A stretch of 64,000 nucleotides of DNA, taken from Erpetoichthys calabaricus. Lineage: Eukaryota > Chordata > Cladistia > Polypteriformes > Polypteridae. Below the pieces are notes generated by a model, which saw nothing but the letters and a program-made list of their open reading frames with translations, searched no databases and was not told the origin of the DNA. Positions 22,614 through 32,720 of this stretch are shown here, piece after piece; the stretch's first letter is position 1; every line of letters starts with the position of its first letter. The position numbers and the translations under genes are program-made. Location of the stretch: NCBI RefSeq assembly GCF_900747795.2, contig NC_041401.2, forward strand, positions 898,823 to 962,822. The letters are read 5' to 3'.

Positions 22614-25267
22614 AGATTTGTTTTAATGTTTCTGCTGCTGTTTGCGTCTGAATTTCCCCCCAAGATTAATAACATTCATCACATCTAATAATATCTGGAA
22701 AGGAGGGCACTGTGCACGCCAAGGAGCTACTGACCTTGGTGCCCAAAAAAGGGGGCTTCCTCATTGGGAGCAGCAGGTGCCATCAGCTATGACGTGGTAC
22801 TGGCGCTGCTTTTACTTTTGTCTTTCTGATTTTGTGATGCCACTCTAGTCTCCATGTTCCTTGTCCTCTGACTTGGCACAATGAGCCCGCTTTATGCCCC
22901 CAGCACTGCGGTGCTCTTTTTGACTTGTAGAGTTTCCACTAGTGTGCCCACTGAGCAGTAGGTGCCCACATTTCACCAGCTGGTACCTAGCCTCACCTGA
23001 CTGCCATGTGCCTTCCTCTGTTTCAGCGACAGGGTCCTACAGGTGGCACCGGAAGACGAGAATCAGGCGGCGTTCATAAGAAGCCTGCTGACCTCGCTGC
23101 CAGTGAGTAATGGCCACAGGGTTGGCGGGCTCTGGACAGGCTGGACCCCATGGCTATTTGCCCTTCCGGCCCTTCCTGTCCATTTTGTCTTTGACCTGCA
23201 CCCTCCAGTGGCTGGCTATGAACAGATGGGGCTTTGGGGGGCCGGCTGGTAGCCTGTGTGCCCACTCTGTGCTTGTCATCTGCAGCTTCACCTGTGGAGG
23301 CCTGCCACGGCAGAGGACATTCAACCTGGCACACAAGTCCATGTGCAGGTGCCAGGTGGGCACCTGCAGAAACTGGAATGGGGTCTTCAGGATCAGGCAG
23401 TCCAGCACAGGTAAGTGGACCGGGCATCCAGGGATGAGTCTCCTGGACCCTCGCCATTCTTACTGCCACTCTCCCCTCCTTCAGGACGCTGATAGCGGAT
23501 GTCCACTCTCTGCTGAAGATGCAGGTGCCTGGCATCCACACGCTGTCTCTGGACAGTTACAATTACAGCACCTACCACCCAGCTGACCAGGTGAGTGGGC
23601 GGCAAGCGGAGGGGGCACACAGCTGCAGAGCTGACTGCTGACCATTGGCGTCCATGTCACTTACTGCAGATCACAAACTGGATGGTGGAGGTGGCACTGC
23701 GCCACCCAGATGTGGTCCAGCTGCACCTGCTCGGCCAGACATATGAAAAGAAGAACATCCTGTACTTGAAGGTAAAGTGTCGCCACATGGGGGTGATGGG
23801 GGCCCAGCTGGCAGGGGGTCTCTAATGACGCAGAATCCCCCTTCCCCGATGCCCACTGGTGGTGCCCGCTGACTGAGTCTGATGTCTTTCTTCAGATTGG
23901 CAACAGGTCTGAACAACCCAAGAAGATCATCTGGATGGACTGTGGCATCCATGCCCGCGAGTGGATCTCCCCCGCCTTCTGCCAGTGGTTTGTCAAAGAG
24001 GTTGGTGGACATGGCATAGGGCTTACCATGAGAAGGCGGACACTATGCCCTCACTCACTTGTGTCTCCGTCCTCCAGATCCTGCAGACCTACAAGTCGGA
24101 TGCCAAGGTGAGCCGCTACCTGCAGGACATGGACTTCTACATTGTTCCAGTGCTGAACATCGATGGGTACATATACTCGTGGCAGACAGTGAGTATGCCT
24201 GCTCGCAAGGTACCCACTCCAGTACACTGTGTTGTACTGGTGGGATTGACTGCTGGTAATACCCAGAAATGACTTGGCCACTTTATGTGCCAGTCCTCAG
24301 CTTGTTGCTTCTTTTCTTTCAGAACCGACTCTGGCGAAAATCTCGATCCATCTACCCGGGCAATGCCTGTTTTGGCACAGACTTGAACCGCAACTTTGAC
24401 TCAGCATGGTGCAGTGAGTACTTGTGACCCGGCTGCCATGCATACATGTGCCCCGTGCCAGTGGCTGAGCCACTCCTCTACTGTGTGCAGGTGTTGGCGC
24501 CTCAAGAGACCCCTGCTCAGAGACGTACTGTGGACCGCGGGCAGAGTCCGAGAGCGAAGTGAAGGCTGTCGCCAACCTCGTGAGGAGCCGCAAGGCGGAC
24601 ATCGTGTGCTTCTTCACCATCCACTCATATGGCCAGCTGATCCTGATGCCCTACGGCCATCCGGACAAAAACGCAAGCAACTTCAAAGAGTTGGTAAGGT
24701 GGGCAATGAGGGGCTGGTGGGGCACGGGGGTAGGGCAAGTGTGGGCAGGGCAAATGCTGTGCCCATCACATCACACCACCTGGTGGACATGCCAGTCTGA
24801 ATTGCCGCCCTTTCTCTTTGCCAGCTGGACCTTGGACTGCGGGCTGCAGAGGCCATTAAAAAGAAGCATGGCACTACATACAGGGTGGGCCCTCCATCCA
24901 GCATTCTGTGTAAGTTGACCAAGAGAAGGGCTAGGATTGGGCAGTCGTGTCCGACTCCAGGTGGCATTCACAACTTGGCTCTCTCTTGTCCATAGATAAC
25001 AACTCAGGCTCCTCACGGGACTGGGCAAGAGACATGGGCATCCCCTTCTCCTACACCCTGGAGCTGCGTGACAATGGCACCCATGGCTTCCTGCTGCCCG
25101 AGGAGCAGATTGAAGCGACGTGCCAAGAGGCTCAGGCTGGTGTGATGCTCATCGTCGAGTCTGTGCATGCAAAGTACTTCAGTGGTGCCACAGCGCTGGC
25201 ATCTCTGTGGCTGACTATCACTGCGTCATATGTGGCTGGCTGGGCACTGACAAGGGGCAACCTGTAG
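22357..25267 (+). CDS. cpo: carboxypeptidase O, 11 coding exons, complete
   Basis: This is a zinc metallocarboxypeptidase (M14A) that trims C-terminal acidic residues; in mammals it is GPI-anchored on intestinal epithelium. Exons: 22357-22436, 23027-23102, 23286-23410, 23485-23590, 23670-23771, 23896-24000, 24078-24188, 24323-24413, 24491-24693, 24825-24909, 24996-25267. Total 1356 nt, 451 aa, no frame break. A signal peptide covers residues 1 to about 26. Residues 27 to about 115 are a prodomain starting GDRVLQV. The catalytic domain has zinc ligands H182, E185 (GIHAREW) and H310 (TIHSYGQ), R240, N257/R258 (LNRNF), Y312, Y362 and general base E384 (LELRD). R369 in SSRDW occupies the specificity position (Ile in CPA, Asp in CPB), the CPO signature. 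The C-terminus has hydrophobic residues 426-446 after a candidate omega Ser424, as in GPI signals. [13 protein letters not shown] and [10 protein letters not shown] match human CPO closely. Confidence 0.96.
22571..22613 (+). repeat. (ATTG)n microsatellite in cpo intron 1
   Basis: About ten perfect ATTG/TTGA units. Confidence 0.9.
23027..23102 (+). CDS. cpo: cpo coding exon 2 (prodomain start)
   Basis: It encodes [20 protein letters not shown] and then LLTSLP. GDxVLxV is the usual first beta strand of the carboxypeptidase A/B activation peptide. Acceptor TTTCAG, donor GTGAGT. Confidence 0.92.
23286..23410 (+). CDS. cpo: cpo coding exon 3 (prodomain)
   Basis: It encodes [11 protein letters not shown], then a stretch matching the VDVRVPF region of CPA/B prodomains (here [17 protein letters not shown]). 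The donor GTAAGT follows two bases of the Arg94 codon. Confidence 0.9.
23485..23590 (+). CDS. cpo: cpo coding exon 4 (prodomain to catalytic junction)
   Basis: It encodes the last prodomain helix and the junction [16 protein letters not shown], equivalent to SLETYSYNIYHPMGE in human CPO. The Lys/Arg directly before the mature start in CPA and CPB is missing here; the nearest is the Lys in LLKMQ. Confidence 0.92.
23670..23771 (+). CDS. cpo: cpo coding exon 5
   Basis: It encodes residues 130-163 with [17 protein letters not shown] and [14 protein letters not shown], the first helix and beta strand of the M14 fold (compare LGVTYETHPMYYLK in human CPO). Phase 0 at both ends. Confidence 0.93.
23896..24000 (+). 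CDS. cpo: cpo coding exon 6 (zinc motif HxxE)
   Basis: It encodes [18 protein letters not shown], then CQWFVKE. His182 and Glu185 are the first two zinc ligands. The donor is GTTGGT, weaker than the others, but frame and homology are continuous. Confidence 0.95.
24078..24188 (+). CDS. cpo: cpo coding exon 7
   Basis: It encodes [16 protein letters not shown] and then [17 protein letters not shown], almost identical to [18 protein letters not shown] of human CPO. Acceptor CCTCCAG, donor GTGAGT. Confidence 0.95.
24323..24413 (+). CDS. cpo: cpo coding exon 8 (substrate-binding Arg/Asn)
   Basis: It encodes NRLWRKSRS and [14 protein letters not shown]. Arg240 corresponds to Arg127, and Asn257/Arg258 to Asn144/Arg145, of bovine CPA, the oxyanion and C-terminal carboxylate contacts. 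Confidence 0.95.
24491..24693 (+). CDS. cpo: cpo coding exon 9 (third zinc ligand)
   Basis: The longest internal exon encodes [16 protein letters not shown], then [11 protein letters not shown], then [18 protein letters not shown]. His310 is the third zinc ligand and Tyr312 corresponds to Tyr198. A cysteine pair (Cys274, Cys279) sits as in human CPO. Confidence 0.95.
24825..24909 (+). CDS. cpo: cpo coding exon 10
   Basis: It encodes [20 protein letters not shown] and VGPPSSIL plus the first base of Tyr362, the mobile active-site tyrosine. Donor GTAAGT. Confidence 0.94.
24996..25267 (+). CDS. cpo: cpo terminal coding exon 11
   Basis: It completes Tyr362 and encodes [36 protein letters not shown] and the C-terminal hydrophobic tail, ending TAG at 25265-25267. 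Arg369 is the specificity residue and Glu384 the catalytic base. Confidence 0.95.
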
Positions 25268-25668
25268 GCAGCAGCCATTACAGCAGGGATGAGGGGGCTT
25301 CCAGTCTGCCACCCACTGATCCACGTGGCATACCTTTAGTCACAGGAGGCACCCTCTTCCACTTGTGCCCGTCTGCCAGTTGGATCCCCCAATTTTCTTG
25401 TGCCCTCCAAAGCCCCACTGCTGTGCCCCGCCCCTTTCTCTCCGGATGTTATGCTGTCAATCATCACTTATTGCCTTTGTCTCTCACTGTGATTGGTGGA
25501 ACAGCTACTGGCTCCTCCCACCCCATCTTGTCTCTCACTCTGCTGTGCTTTCTCGAGAGATGTAAAGGCGCTATATAGTACATTTGACTATGGTGGGGGG
25601 TTCTTTTGTTTTCTCTGCATTAAGCAGTCGCATGTTTTCCATTATTCTGATTTGTCGCATGCCATTGT

Positions 25669-25699
25669 AATAAAATCATAAACTACCCGGACAAATAAA
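25669..25699 (+). terminator. polyadenylation signals of cpo
   Basis: AATAAA occurs at 25669-25674 and again at 25694-25699, about 400 bp after the cpo stop codon, giving a short 3' UTR. A 'GGCGCTATATA' repeat core lies in the UTR near 25568 and another just beyond the signals near 25707. Confidence 0.6.
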
Positions 25700-25792
25700 C
25701 TAAAGGCGCTATATAAAACGGACGCGGCTCCAAGGTGGATTCATTTCTCTCCTCCCCGGACGCTCTCACGTCTACCCTGTCATGACACAATC

Positions 25793-26349
25793 TGGCCAGC
25801 AGAGGGAGACACAGCCTCATCTTTTCAGCCCCGTGCCTGGGCACTGTAACCATAGTGAGGGTGGGTGGATGGGTGACCACAGGGACAATGGGGGGACCAC
25901 CTTGAGGAGGGCAGTGCTGTGAGATGCCAGCTTGGCATAGGCGCGGCCACACATGCAGGTCACCGCTGTCCACCCCCCCTACTGCCCCTGCTGTTCACAC
26001 TCGGCTCTCCCGCTTTATAACGCCTTGCATGTCAACAGGATGGCCGCCGCCACTGAGGAGCTGAGTGGGCCAGTTGTTGTGGACGTCTCGCCAGCTCAGC
26101 ATCCCGGAAACGTCTGCGCGGCTGGACAATGAGGGCCGAGTGCTGGGCGGACGGCCGACCAGCTGGTGGTCACCTCCTGGTTTCCTGCCCTCCTTGTCAG
26201 CGTCCTGCGGCAATGCGAGTGACAGGAAGGAAAGCCCTGACGGTGAGGCGTTGGCGTGTGGCCGCTGGGGACACACAGAGGGTCAGGGTCCCCGATTGTC
26301 AGAGTGACGTGTAGCGCCGGCCTCCCACACAACAGCAGGGGGCGCTAGG
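25793..26349. promoter_or_regulatory. two CTCF-like motifs downstream of cpo
   Basis: TGGCCAGCAGAGGGAGAC at 25793-25810 and AACAGCAGGGGGCGCTAGG at 26331-26349 match the CTCF core CCASYAGRKGGC. Both lie just beyond the cpo polyadenylation signals. Matching a motif does not prove binding. Confidence 0.4.
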
Positions 26350-27334
26350 AGCACACAAAGAGGATGGAGTGACCGACGGGCCAAGCAGCGTGTAAAAGAG
26401 TGCTGAGGGGTGGCGAGGTGGATGGCATCAGGGTGGGGGCTTCGACTCACCGGGGGACCGCACCAGGACACCCCGCGGCTTACATGTTGGGGGCTCACTA
26501 TGGCACATTTGATATGTGCAGCTGCCTCACAGCCTGAGTGGTCCGGGCTCAAGTGCCTGGGGTCCACTTTGTGCCCAGTGCTGCCAGGATGGGGCGCCTG
26601 CTTCTGCTTTTTTAATTTTAATGGCTCTTTTAATCTGCGAGGCCACCGTCTGACCACAGCTGATTCTCACCAGTTAGGACAAAATCCCCCTTTAGACCCC
26701 CACCTGATTCGGCTTCTCTGCCAGGGTCTTGTCCACTCCTTCTGTTTATTGAGGTCCAGCTTGGCATACCGTGGGGCAGCAGTCTGACAGCCACTGGTCA
26801 TCTGTCCACCTCACACAGCGAATGGCAGAGAGAGTGACTGAGCTGTGATTCTGGGGGCATGAGATGGGCAGCACTGCACAGCAGTACCACCGCGTGCCAC
26901 TAGAGTGCAGCAGAGCACTTCACTGTCAGCACACAGGACTGGTGAGCACCCTGAGAGGAGCGGGCACTGCCCATGCCAGGCCACAGAACCCAGTTGAGCT
27001 GGCAGCAGACCCGAGTGTGGGGGGCGCTTTATAGATCATGTGGCTTGTGACACACTTGGTCCGCTGGTCACTCGGATGACCTCTTGCCTTGCCTGCCTCC
27101 ATCACAATCAGTTCTTGGGGGGGGGGGGGGCACCGAGGGGCAGAGCTGATGCCCGCTTGCCTGTAAGGCGACCTGAGCAGAGTGGACAGCACCTGTGACT
27201 TCAGTCAGTTGACCACCTGGCTGGACGCTTGCTGAACTTTGCAGTCTGTGGGCACTCTGGCACTGCACAACTTAATGAATTTACACTGCTAATTCACATC
27301 TTGGTGGCACTGGTGGGCACTGCTCTTCTCTCCA

Positions 27335-27500
27335 GAGACATGGGTTCAAATCCCGTGCCTGGTCACAATTGGCATCTCCTGCAGGTTCGGTCAAGTGGTC
27401 ACTAAACTGGCCAATGAACGTGTGCGCCCCCTGGTGGACTGGAATGCCCCTGCCTTTCTCTGGCCGCTGTTACCCTGAATGGGCACAAGGGGTCCTGGTG
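27335..27500 (+). repeat. degenerate tRNA-derived SINE, plus orientation
   Basis: 'GACATGGGTTCAAATCCCGT' is a B-box-like head; 'CGCCCCCTGGTGGACTGGAA' sits where related SINEs carry a 'GCGATGGACTGGC' segment. A CTCF-like core is embedded at 27423-27442. Confidence 0.5.
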
Positions 27501-28439
27501 AGCAGTAAGGTCATTTTAATAAAGCGCCTGTTTTTAAAGAGGGGTGGCATAGGAAGTGCAGGAAATCGGGTGACATGTGCGATACTGCCCAGAGCTGACT
27601 GGGCACCATGACCCACAGCCAAGCAGGTGTGAGGGGGTACCCAACTGCATGCCTGCTGGAATCCACTGAAGGACCACACTGGTGTGGTCCTGGTATTGTG
27701 ATATGCTATGCCAATCCCCAACCCCCCGCTGTCATGCCATGTGGCCGCTGTGGATGCCAGGCGTGCCGTGTGCACCAGGGACACGACTTCTGATCTGCTG
27801 TGAGATTCTGTGGGTGCCAAGCGAGGAGGCATCAGCTCTTTAGCGGCACATGAGAGCGCGATAATGAGCAATCTGTCTGCAAAGCACGCCAGCTCTCGCC
27901 CGCCCGCTGCCAGCCTCATCGGGGGTGTTGCATCTGAGACCAACCGAGCAGCAGGCTGGCAGCTTCCATAGTGCTAGTGGACACAATGGGCAGCAGTCAC
28001 TGGGCCTTCAGATTGGTACAGAAAGGGGCACATTAAGAGGGGCAAAGTGAAGGGAGGACATGCCTGGCCAGACCCATGCCCATCCTTGCCTCTGCCACTC
28101 AGCGCACACACACACCGATCTGCCTGTCATGTACACCCGGCAGGGATGCCTACTCCTTGTGGTTTGGCACGGCTCTGCTCCTGTGTCCTATCAAATATTT
28201 ATTCAGGGGGGCACTGGGGGCTTCAGGTGCTCTTTGATCCCATCAGGGAATGGCAGACGCTGCCACCTCGCCGCTTTGATGTCCTAACAGCGTGTGCTGG
28301 GCTGCCGGGACCACCCAAAGAGCGCCGCGGTCAGCAGAGGAAGCTCATTACTCAGCGGCGCGGCGTTTGTTATTCTGGAGGACTGGAAACCTGAAACGCC
28401 AGCAGTGCCAGGAGTGCCCGTCCCATGGCGCCCTCAAGT

Positions 28440-28830
28440 GCTGAGGAGATGTGCCCCCCCAAAAGTGACTAGGGGGCCCAGAGTGAGAGGGATTATGGGA
28501 CCACACAGCAATGTGACAGGGACATTAAAAGTGGCAGAGACCCCAAAAACTGAAAAGGGAGCCCAAAGTGAGTGCAACCTTGAAAGCCATTGGGGTCCCA
28601 GAACGACAGAACCCCCATAGTGGTATCAGCCCAGAAGCAACGAGAGACCCCAGAGTGATGAGGGGCTGAAGACGAGGAGACGGCAGATAGGGAACTCAAA
28701 CAAAGATGAGAAGGGGACACCCTGTGTTTGCAGGAGCCCCTCTAAGTGATAAGGGGTCCCATGGTGACATGGACCCCCAGGCAAACTCCAGAGCTGAAGG
28801 TGATGATTGCAGAGGGCACCCCAGTATCAG
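28440..28830 (+). repeat. diverged minisatellite, AGTGAYAAGGGGTCCCA-like
   Basis: Words such as AAAGTGACTAGGGGGCCCAG, GTGACAGGGACATTAAAAG, GAGACCCCAGAGTGATGAGG and AAGTGATAAGGGGTCCCATG recur at roughly 30-50 bp intervals. They are strongly diverged from each other. Confidence 0.45.
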
Positions 28831-29559
28831 GGGCTATCTTAGAAATGAAGGGGACTGCCAGGGGTCCACCCGAGTCGCTGATGTGCCCAACATGGGACCT
28901 TCAGCATGTTCTCCTTCTCCTCATTTCCCAGGTGGCTCAGTGGTCAGCCTGCAGCTTTGTAAAGAAGGTACACGCCAAGGGTGGTGACCTAGGGGGCTGG
29001 GGGGGGGGACTTCTGACAATGGGACAGATGGACAGGCTGGACCAGCAAGGTCACTAAAGCAGGTGACACAATGTAAACGAGGAGTTGGTGACCAAAAGAT
29101 TTTTGTCGGTGGCTTTCAGTCCACCAGCCAATAACATTAAAGCTCACAAGAGAAAATTAACATAACTAACGAGCTCGTTAAGAAGAGAAAACTGAGTAAC
29201 AAAGTTGCCGCCCGTCAGTGGTCACTCAGGTGGGCTGGACACTGAAGGCAGGCAGGGGCAGTCGCTGGATGTGCCCACTCAAGATGGAGGTGCCCACTGA
29301 GGATGACCAGGGTCAGTCGCTGGCCAACACAGAACCTGCACGGTCTGGGAGCTCCAGCAGGGCCTCAGGCAGGGCACGGCTGGTTAAGAATGGGATGCAG
29401 AGCCAGCTGGGCACTGACCAGCACCATCTAGTCAGCTACCTGGGCAGAGGCCGGCTAAAGAGGTGCCCACAGCTTGGCACTGCCAACCTGGCTCCACTGT
29501 GATGAGGCATCGGGATGCAAATCGGGGACAAAGGCGAATGTCACGAGCTTCATTATGGA

Positions 29560-29930
29560 TGTGCAATAAGGTGCGTGGCGAGGCTGCAAATAAAAGTCGG
29601 GGGCAATTAATGGGCAGCCCGGCGTGGCCCCCGGCGTCGCTCTTTGTGCCGCGCGCCGCAGAAATGAATCTTCGTCATTAATAATTCAATCGGCCGCTTT
29701 TTGTTTAATAAACACGTTGTCAGTGATGTATCTGAGGGGGACGCTAATGTGATTGCGTCCCAGGGAGGGCGGATGCGCGCGCGGCGTGACGACGGCGATA
29801 AACAAAAATATTATGGGGGCCGGGGGGCCGGGGAGGGGAAATGTGATTAGAGGCAAATGAAATAATCGGCCGCTGATTGATGGCCCGCCGCGCCAAAAAG
29901 GCAATCAGGGCTGCTGGCGGCCGCCTCCGT
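29560..29930. promoter_or_regulatory. candidate developmental enhancer / conserved element
   Basis: CpG-dense sequence (GCGCGCGGCG, CGGCCGC twice) is interleaved with AT-rich homeodomain-type words: CATTAATAATTCAAT, TTTGTTTAATAAACA, GCTAATGTGATTG and TGATTGATGG at 29874-29883, a PBX/HOX composite consensus. It contrasts with the bland DNA on either side and has no coding homology I know. The regulatory role is inferred. Confidence 0.35.
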
Positions 29931-32500
29931 GGGCACAAAGGGGGGACCACCTCACTGGGGGACCTGGTCTGGGTGACCATTACTCAGGCTCCCCTTGTCA
30001 GAGTGGCCTGAGTGACCCACCTCTCCCAAGTGACCACTTGTACGAGGGGCCTGTCGTGAGTGACCACCTCTTCTAGCTCCTACTGTGGACACCACCTGAG
30101 AGAGCACTTGTTCAGCAGGCCTCCTCGGATGTCCAGCTCCCTAGACTGACTGCTCCTCCTCTCCCTCGTGGCCAGTGTTCTTGTGACCTTTGACCTCACA
30201 CTGAATGTCCTCCCACATCACCCTCATCACTGGCCATGCTGCCTGGACCTGTGGATGCCTCTTCACTGCCACTCTCCTACCCGCTGGCACTGCTTTGGCA
30301 TTCACGCCCGACTCCTCATCATTTTTTTTCTCGTTTGCTTTTTTCTATTAAAATTGAGAAGATGAGGTCATCTGCCGGCCTGGGAATCCATCAGCGGCCA
30401 TTCAGGGTGGACAATGCGTGGCTGTGGCTTTTGTGGCCTGAAATTCTCATCAGCGGTGGCAATGGAGGGGGGTCACCACTGGCCACCCATCCCCCCAGAC
30501 AGCTTTCATTCTTAACAGCAGACCCCCCCAGTCATCCATCACACATAGGTGAGCTGCAGCTGCCAACTGATGCCCAGGTGCCCGCCGCAGAGGAGATGAG
30601 AAGCATGGGCATCACAGCAGATGCCAGCTCCAGGCTTTGGGCACCTTTCACATGGAGGGGCCAGACATTAAGTAGGGGGGGGGGGTCTGTGTGCCGTTGC
30701 TGCACTGCTGTGGCTTTCCTCGTTTGTGTCTGGGCAGCAAGTCAGGGGGTGTAGAGGTGACTTCATGTACCACCAGGTGAGCTCCTCACCATGCAGACGT
30801 CCCCCTGTTCCCCATCAGCTGCAAAGCCAAAGAAGCCTGAGCCCTGAACAAGTGGGCACTCGCACTGAGCTGGACAGAGAAGACCACCTGGCACACCTCT
30901 GCCTGAAAATTGGCCACTGCTGGATGCACAGGAATCTGCACAGGTGCCCGGCTGGAGCGGAGATGCCCGTCGCCACTCAGGGCACCAAACGAGCTGTGAC
31001 AGCCGTGCCAAGGCTGAAGATCCCAGCAGCGGTCCAAATTCCAAATTCACCTGAGACCGCCGAGCAGGCTGCTGTCCTCACTCACCACTGGACGATCCTC
31101 CAGGATGACCTGAAGCTCCAGTCATGGCACTGGCCGGGCATGTGAGACTTACGGGTGACCTCGCCAATGTGGCACTACACTCCCCACACTGGCATCCCAC
31201 TACAGCTGAGTGAGACAGTGAAGAGAAGCCCACCAAAAACCAAGAGACCAGCAGTGGTCTGTGGTGTCACCCCCTGAGGAAGTGGCAGCTGCCATCCACT
31301 TGTGCTGAAGCTCAGGCGGCCCCCAGAAGCTCCGCGAATCAGACAGGAACAGGAGGTCCGGTGAGGAGGAAGTGGGGCCGCCATCAAAGGCCTGCGCTCT
31401 GCGTAAAGCCCGCCTTGTGCCGACTCAGATCCGCTAGGCCCGCGGCCGGAGGTCACCAGCTGACCGCGCATTTCTGTCCATCCGCTCGTCTGCTTTCCGG
31501 CCTGTCAGGAGGAGGAAGGTCAGCTGCACACAAGGAAGTCACGCGGGAGCGGGCGGTGCCCCATTGATGCCACTGGTGCCTGCGCAGAGGGCAGGGGGTC
31601 ATCGTCCAGGACCTTCCTGCTGGTGCCATCGTGTGTGCCCATCTGAGGGACTGTGCTCTTTGTATGGGTGCAGCAAATGTGCTGGCACTGCCCTCACACA
31701 CCAACACTGGCACGCTGCTGCCCTCACCCATTGACTGTCTTGCCTCTCACCTTGATGGCCCTCACTGCTGAGTTGACCAGTGCCCCCTGCTGTTTACATT
31801 TGAAGTTGCCTCACAGTTGTCCTTAGGACCCCCAGGCTCCCCCATGGACCTGCTGGCAGTGCCAGGTGCCTATTATTATCCATTTTATTGCCTTTTTCAC
31901 CTCCTGGCCCATAGTCTCCTCAGACCCCTGCCAATGCCGCCTTAGCCCATTGACTGGCACGCCTCACACACACACACACAGAGTTCACTTAGCCAGTGGC
32001 TGCCGGAGGAGAAAAAAAAACTAGCTGAGCGATTACCAGGTAGCCATGGCAACGGCTGCATCTTGGGGTCACAGGCCGCTCCCACCCGGATCTGCGCTCC
32101 TCCGCCGATGAAAAGTTCAGCAGGAAACCCCCTTGGCAGGGATTGTGTGTGCCAACGAGCAAGTGGGACCTACTGGGCATTGACCGGGCCTGCCAGGCTG
32201 GCTCCTAATGTGTCACACTGGCAGTGCCCCCCTCAATACCCTGTATGGACTGGTGACACACACCGGTGACTTAGGAAGTGGCTGGGCACCTGGCATTTGG
32301 TTCTGAGGTGTGTGAAGCGGGTGACGCAGCACCACGTGGGCATCAGCAATACTAGGATTGCAGTGCATTATGGGAGCTCAGCCAGCACTCTTAGACCAGG
32401 GGCACCAAAAGCAGCCAAAGCCCCCCCATCTCAGCCCATTCTCCAAATGCCTGCCTAACGTGTTCAGTCGTGAATGTGCTTGAGCTAACGGCGGGCACTG
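29931..32500. other. gene-free interval
   Basis: I recognise no gene or transposon. It has a short CA tract near 31969 and an X-box-like GTAGCCATGGCAAC at 32040-32053. Open frames such as 30236-30754 lack similarity to any family I know and have no splice context. Confidence 0.5.
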
Positions 32501-32720
32501 CCAGCGCCTCCCTGGCCGGGCTGTGGGAATCGATGAATCAAAGCTGGTGGTGGCGGCGGCGCGGATCAATCACTCGGGGAGCTTTTAGTGGCCGCGTCCC
32601 GCATAAATCCTTAATTGCCCGGAGCGCGGCTGAGTGGGATTTGGCCGCCTGCCTCTTCCGCAGTGTCATGAGAAGGCGACGCTAATGGAATGGAGGAGCG
32701 GAATGCAGCAAGGAGAAGGT
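32500..32720. promoter_or_regulatory. second candidate regulatory island
   Basis: GC-rich DNA with homeodomain-like words: AATCGATGAATCAAA near 32528, ATCAATCA at 32565-32572 (TGATTGAT in reverse) and CGCATAAATCCTTAATTGCC near 32600. Same character as 29560-29930, 2.6 kb away. Inferred only from composition and motifs. Confidence 0.3.

Larger units (their letters stand above)
25710..29560. other. gene-free interval downstream of cpo
   Basis: No exon was recognised. Contents: the CTCF-like motifs above, a G12 run near 27118, a degenerate SINE at 27335-27500, a GC-rich patch near 27840-27940 with 'GAGAGCGCGATAATGAGCAA', and a diverged minisatellite from 28440. Confidence 0.5.
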
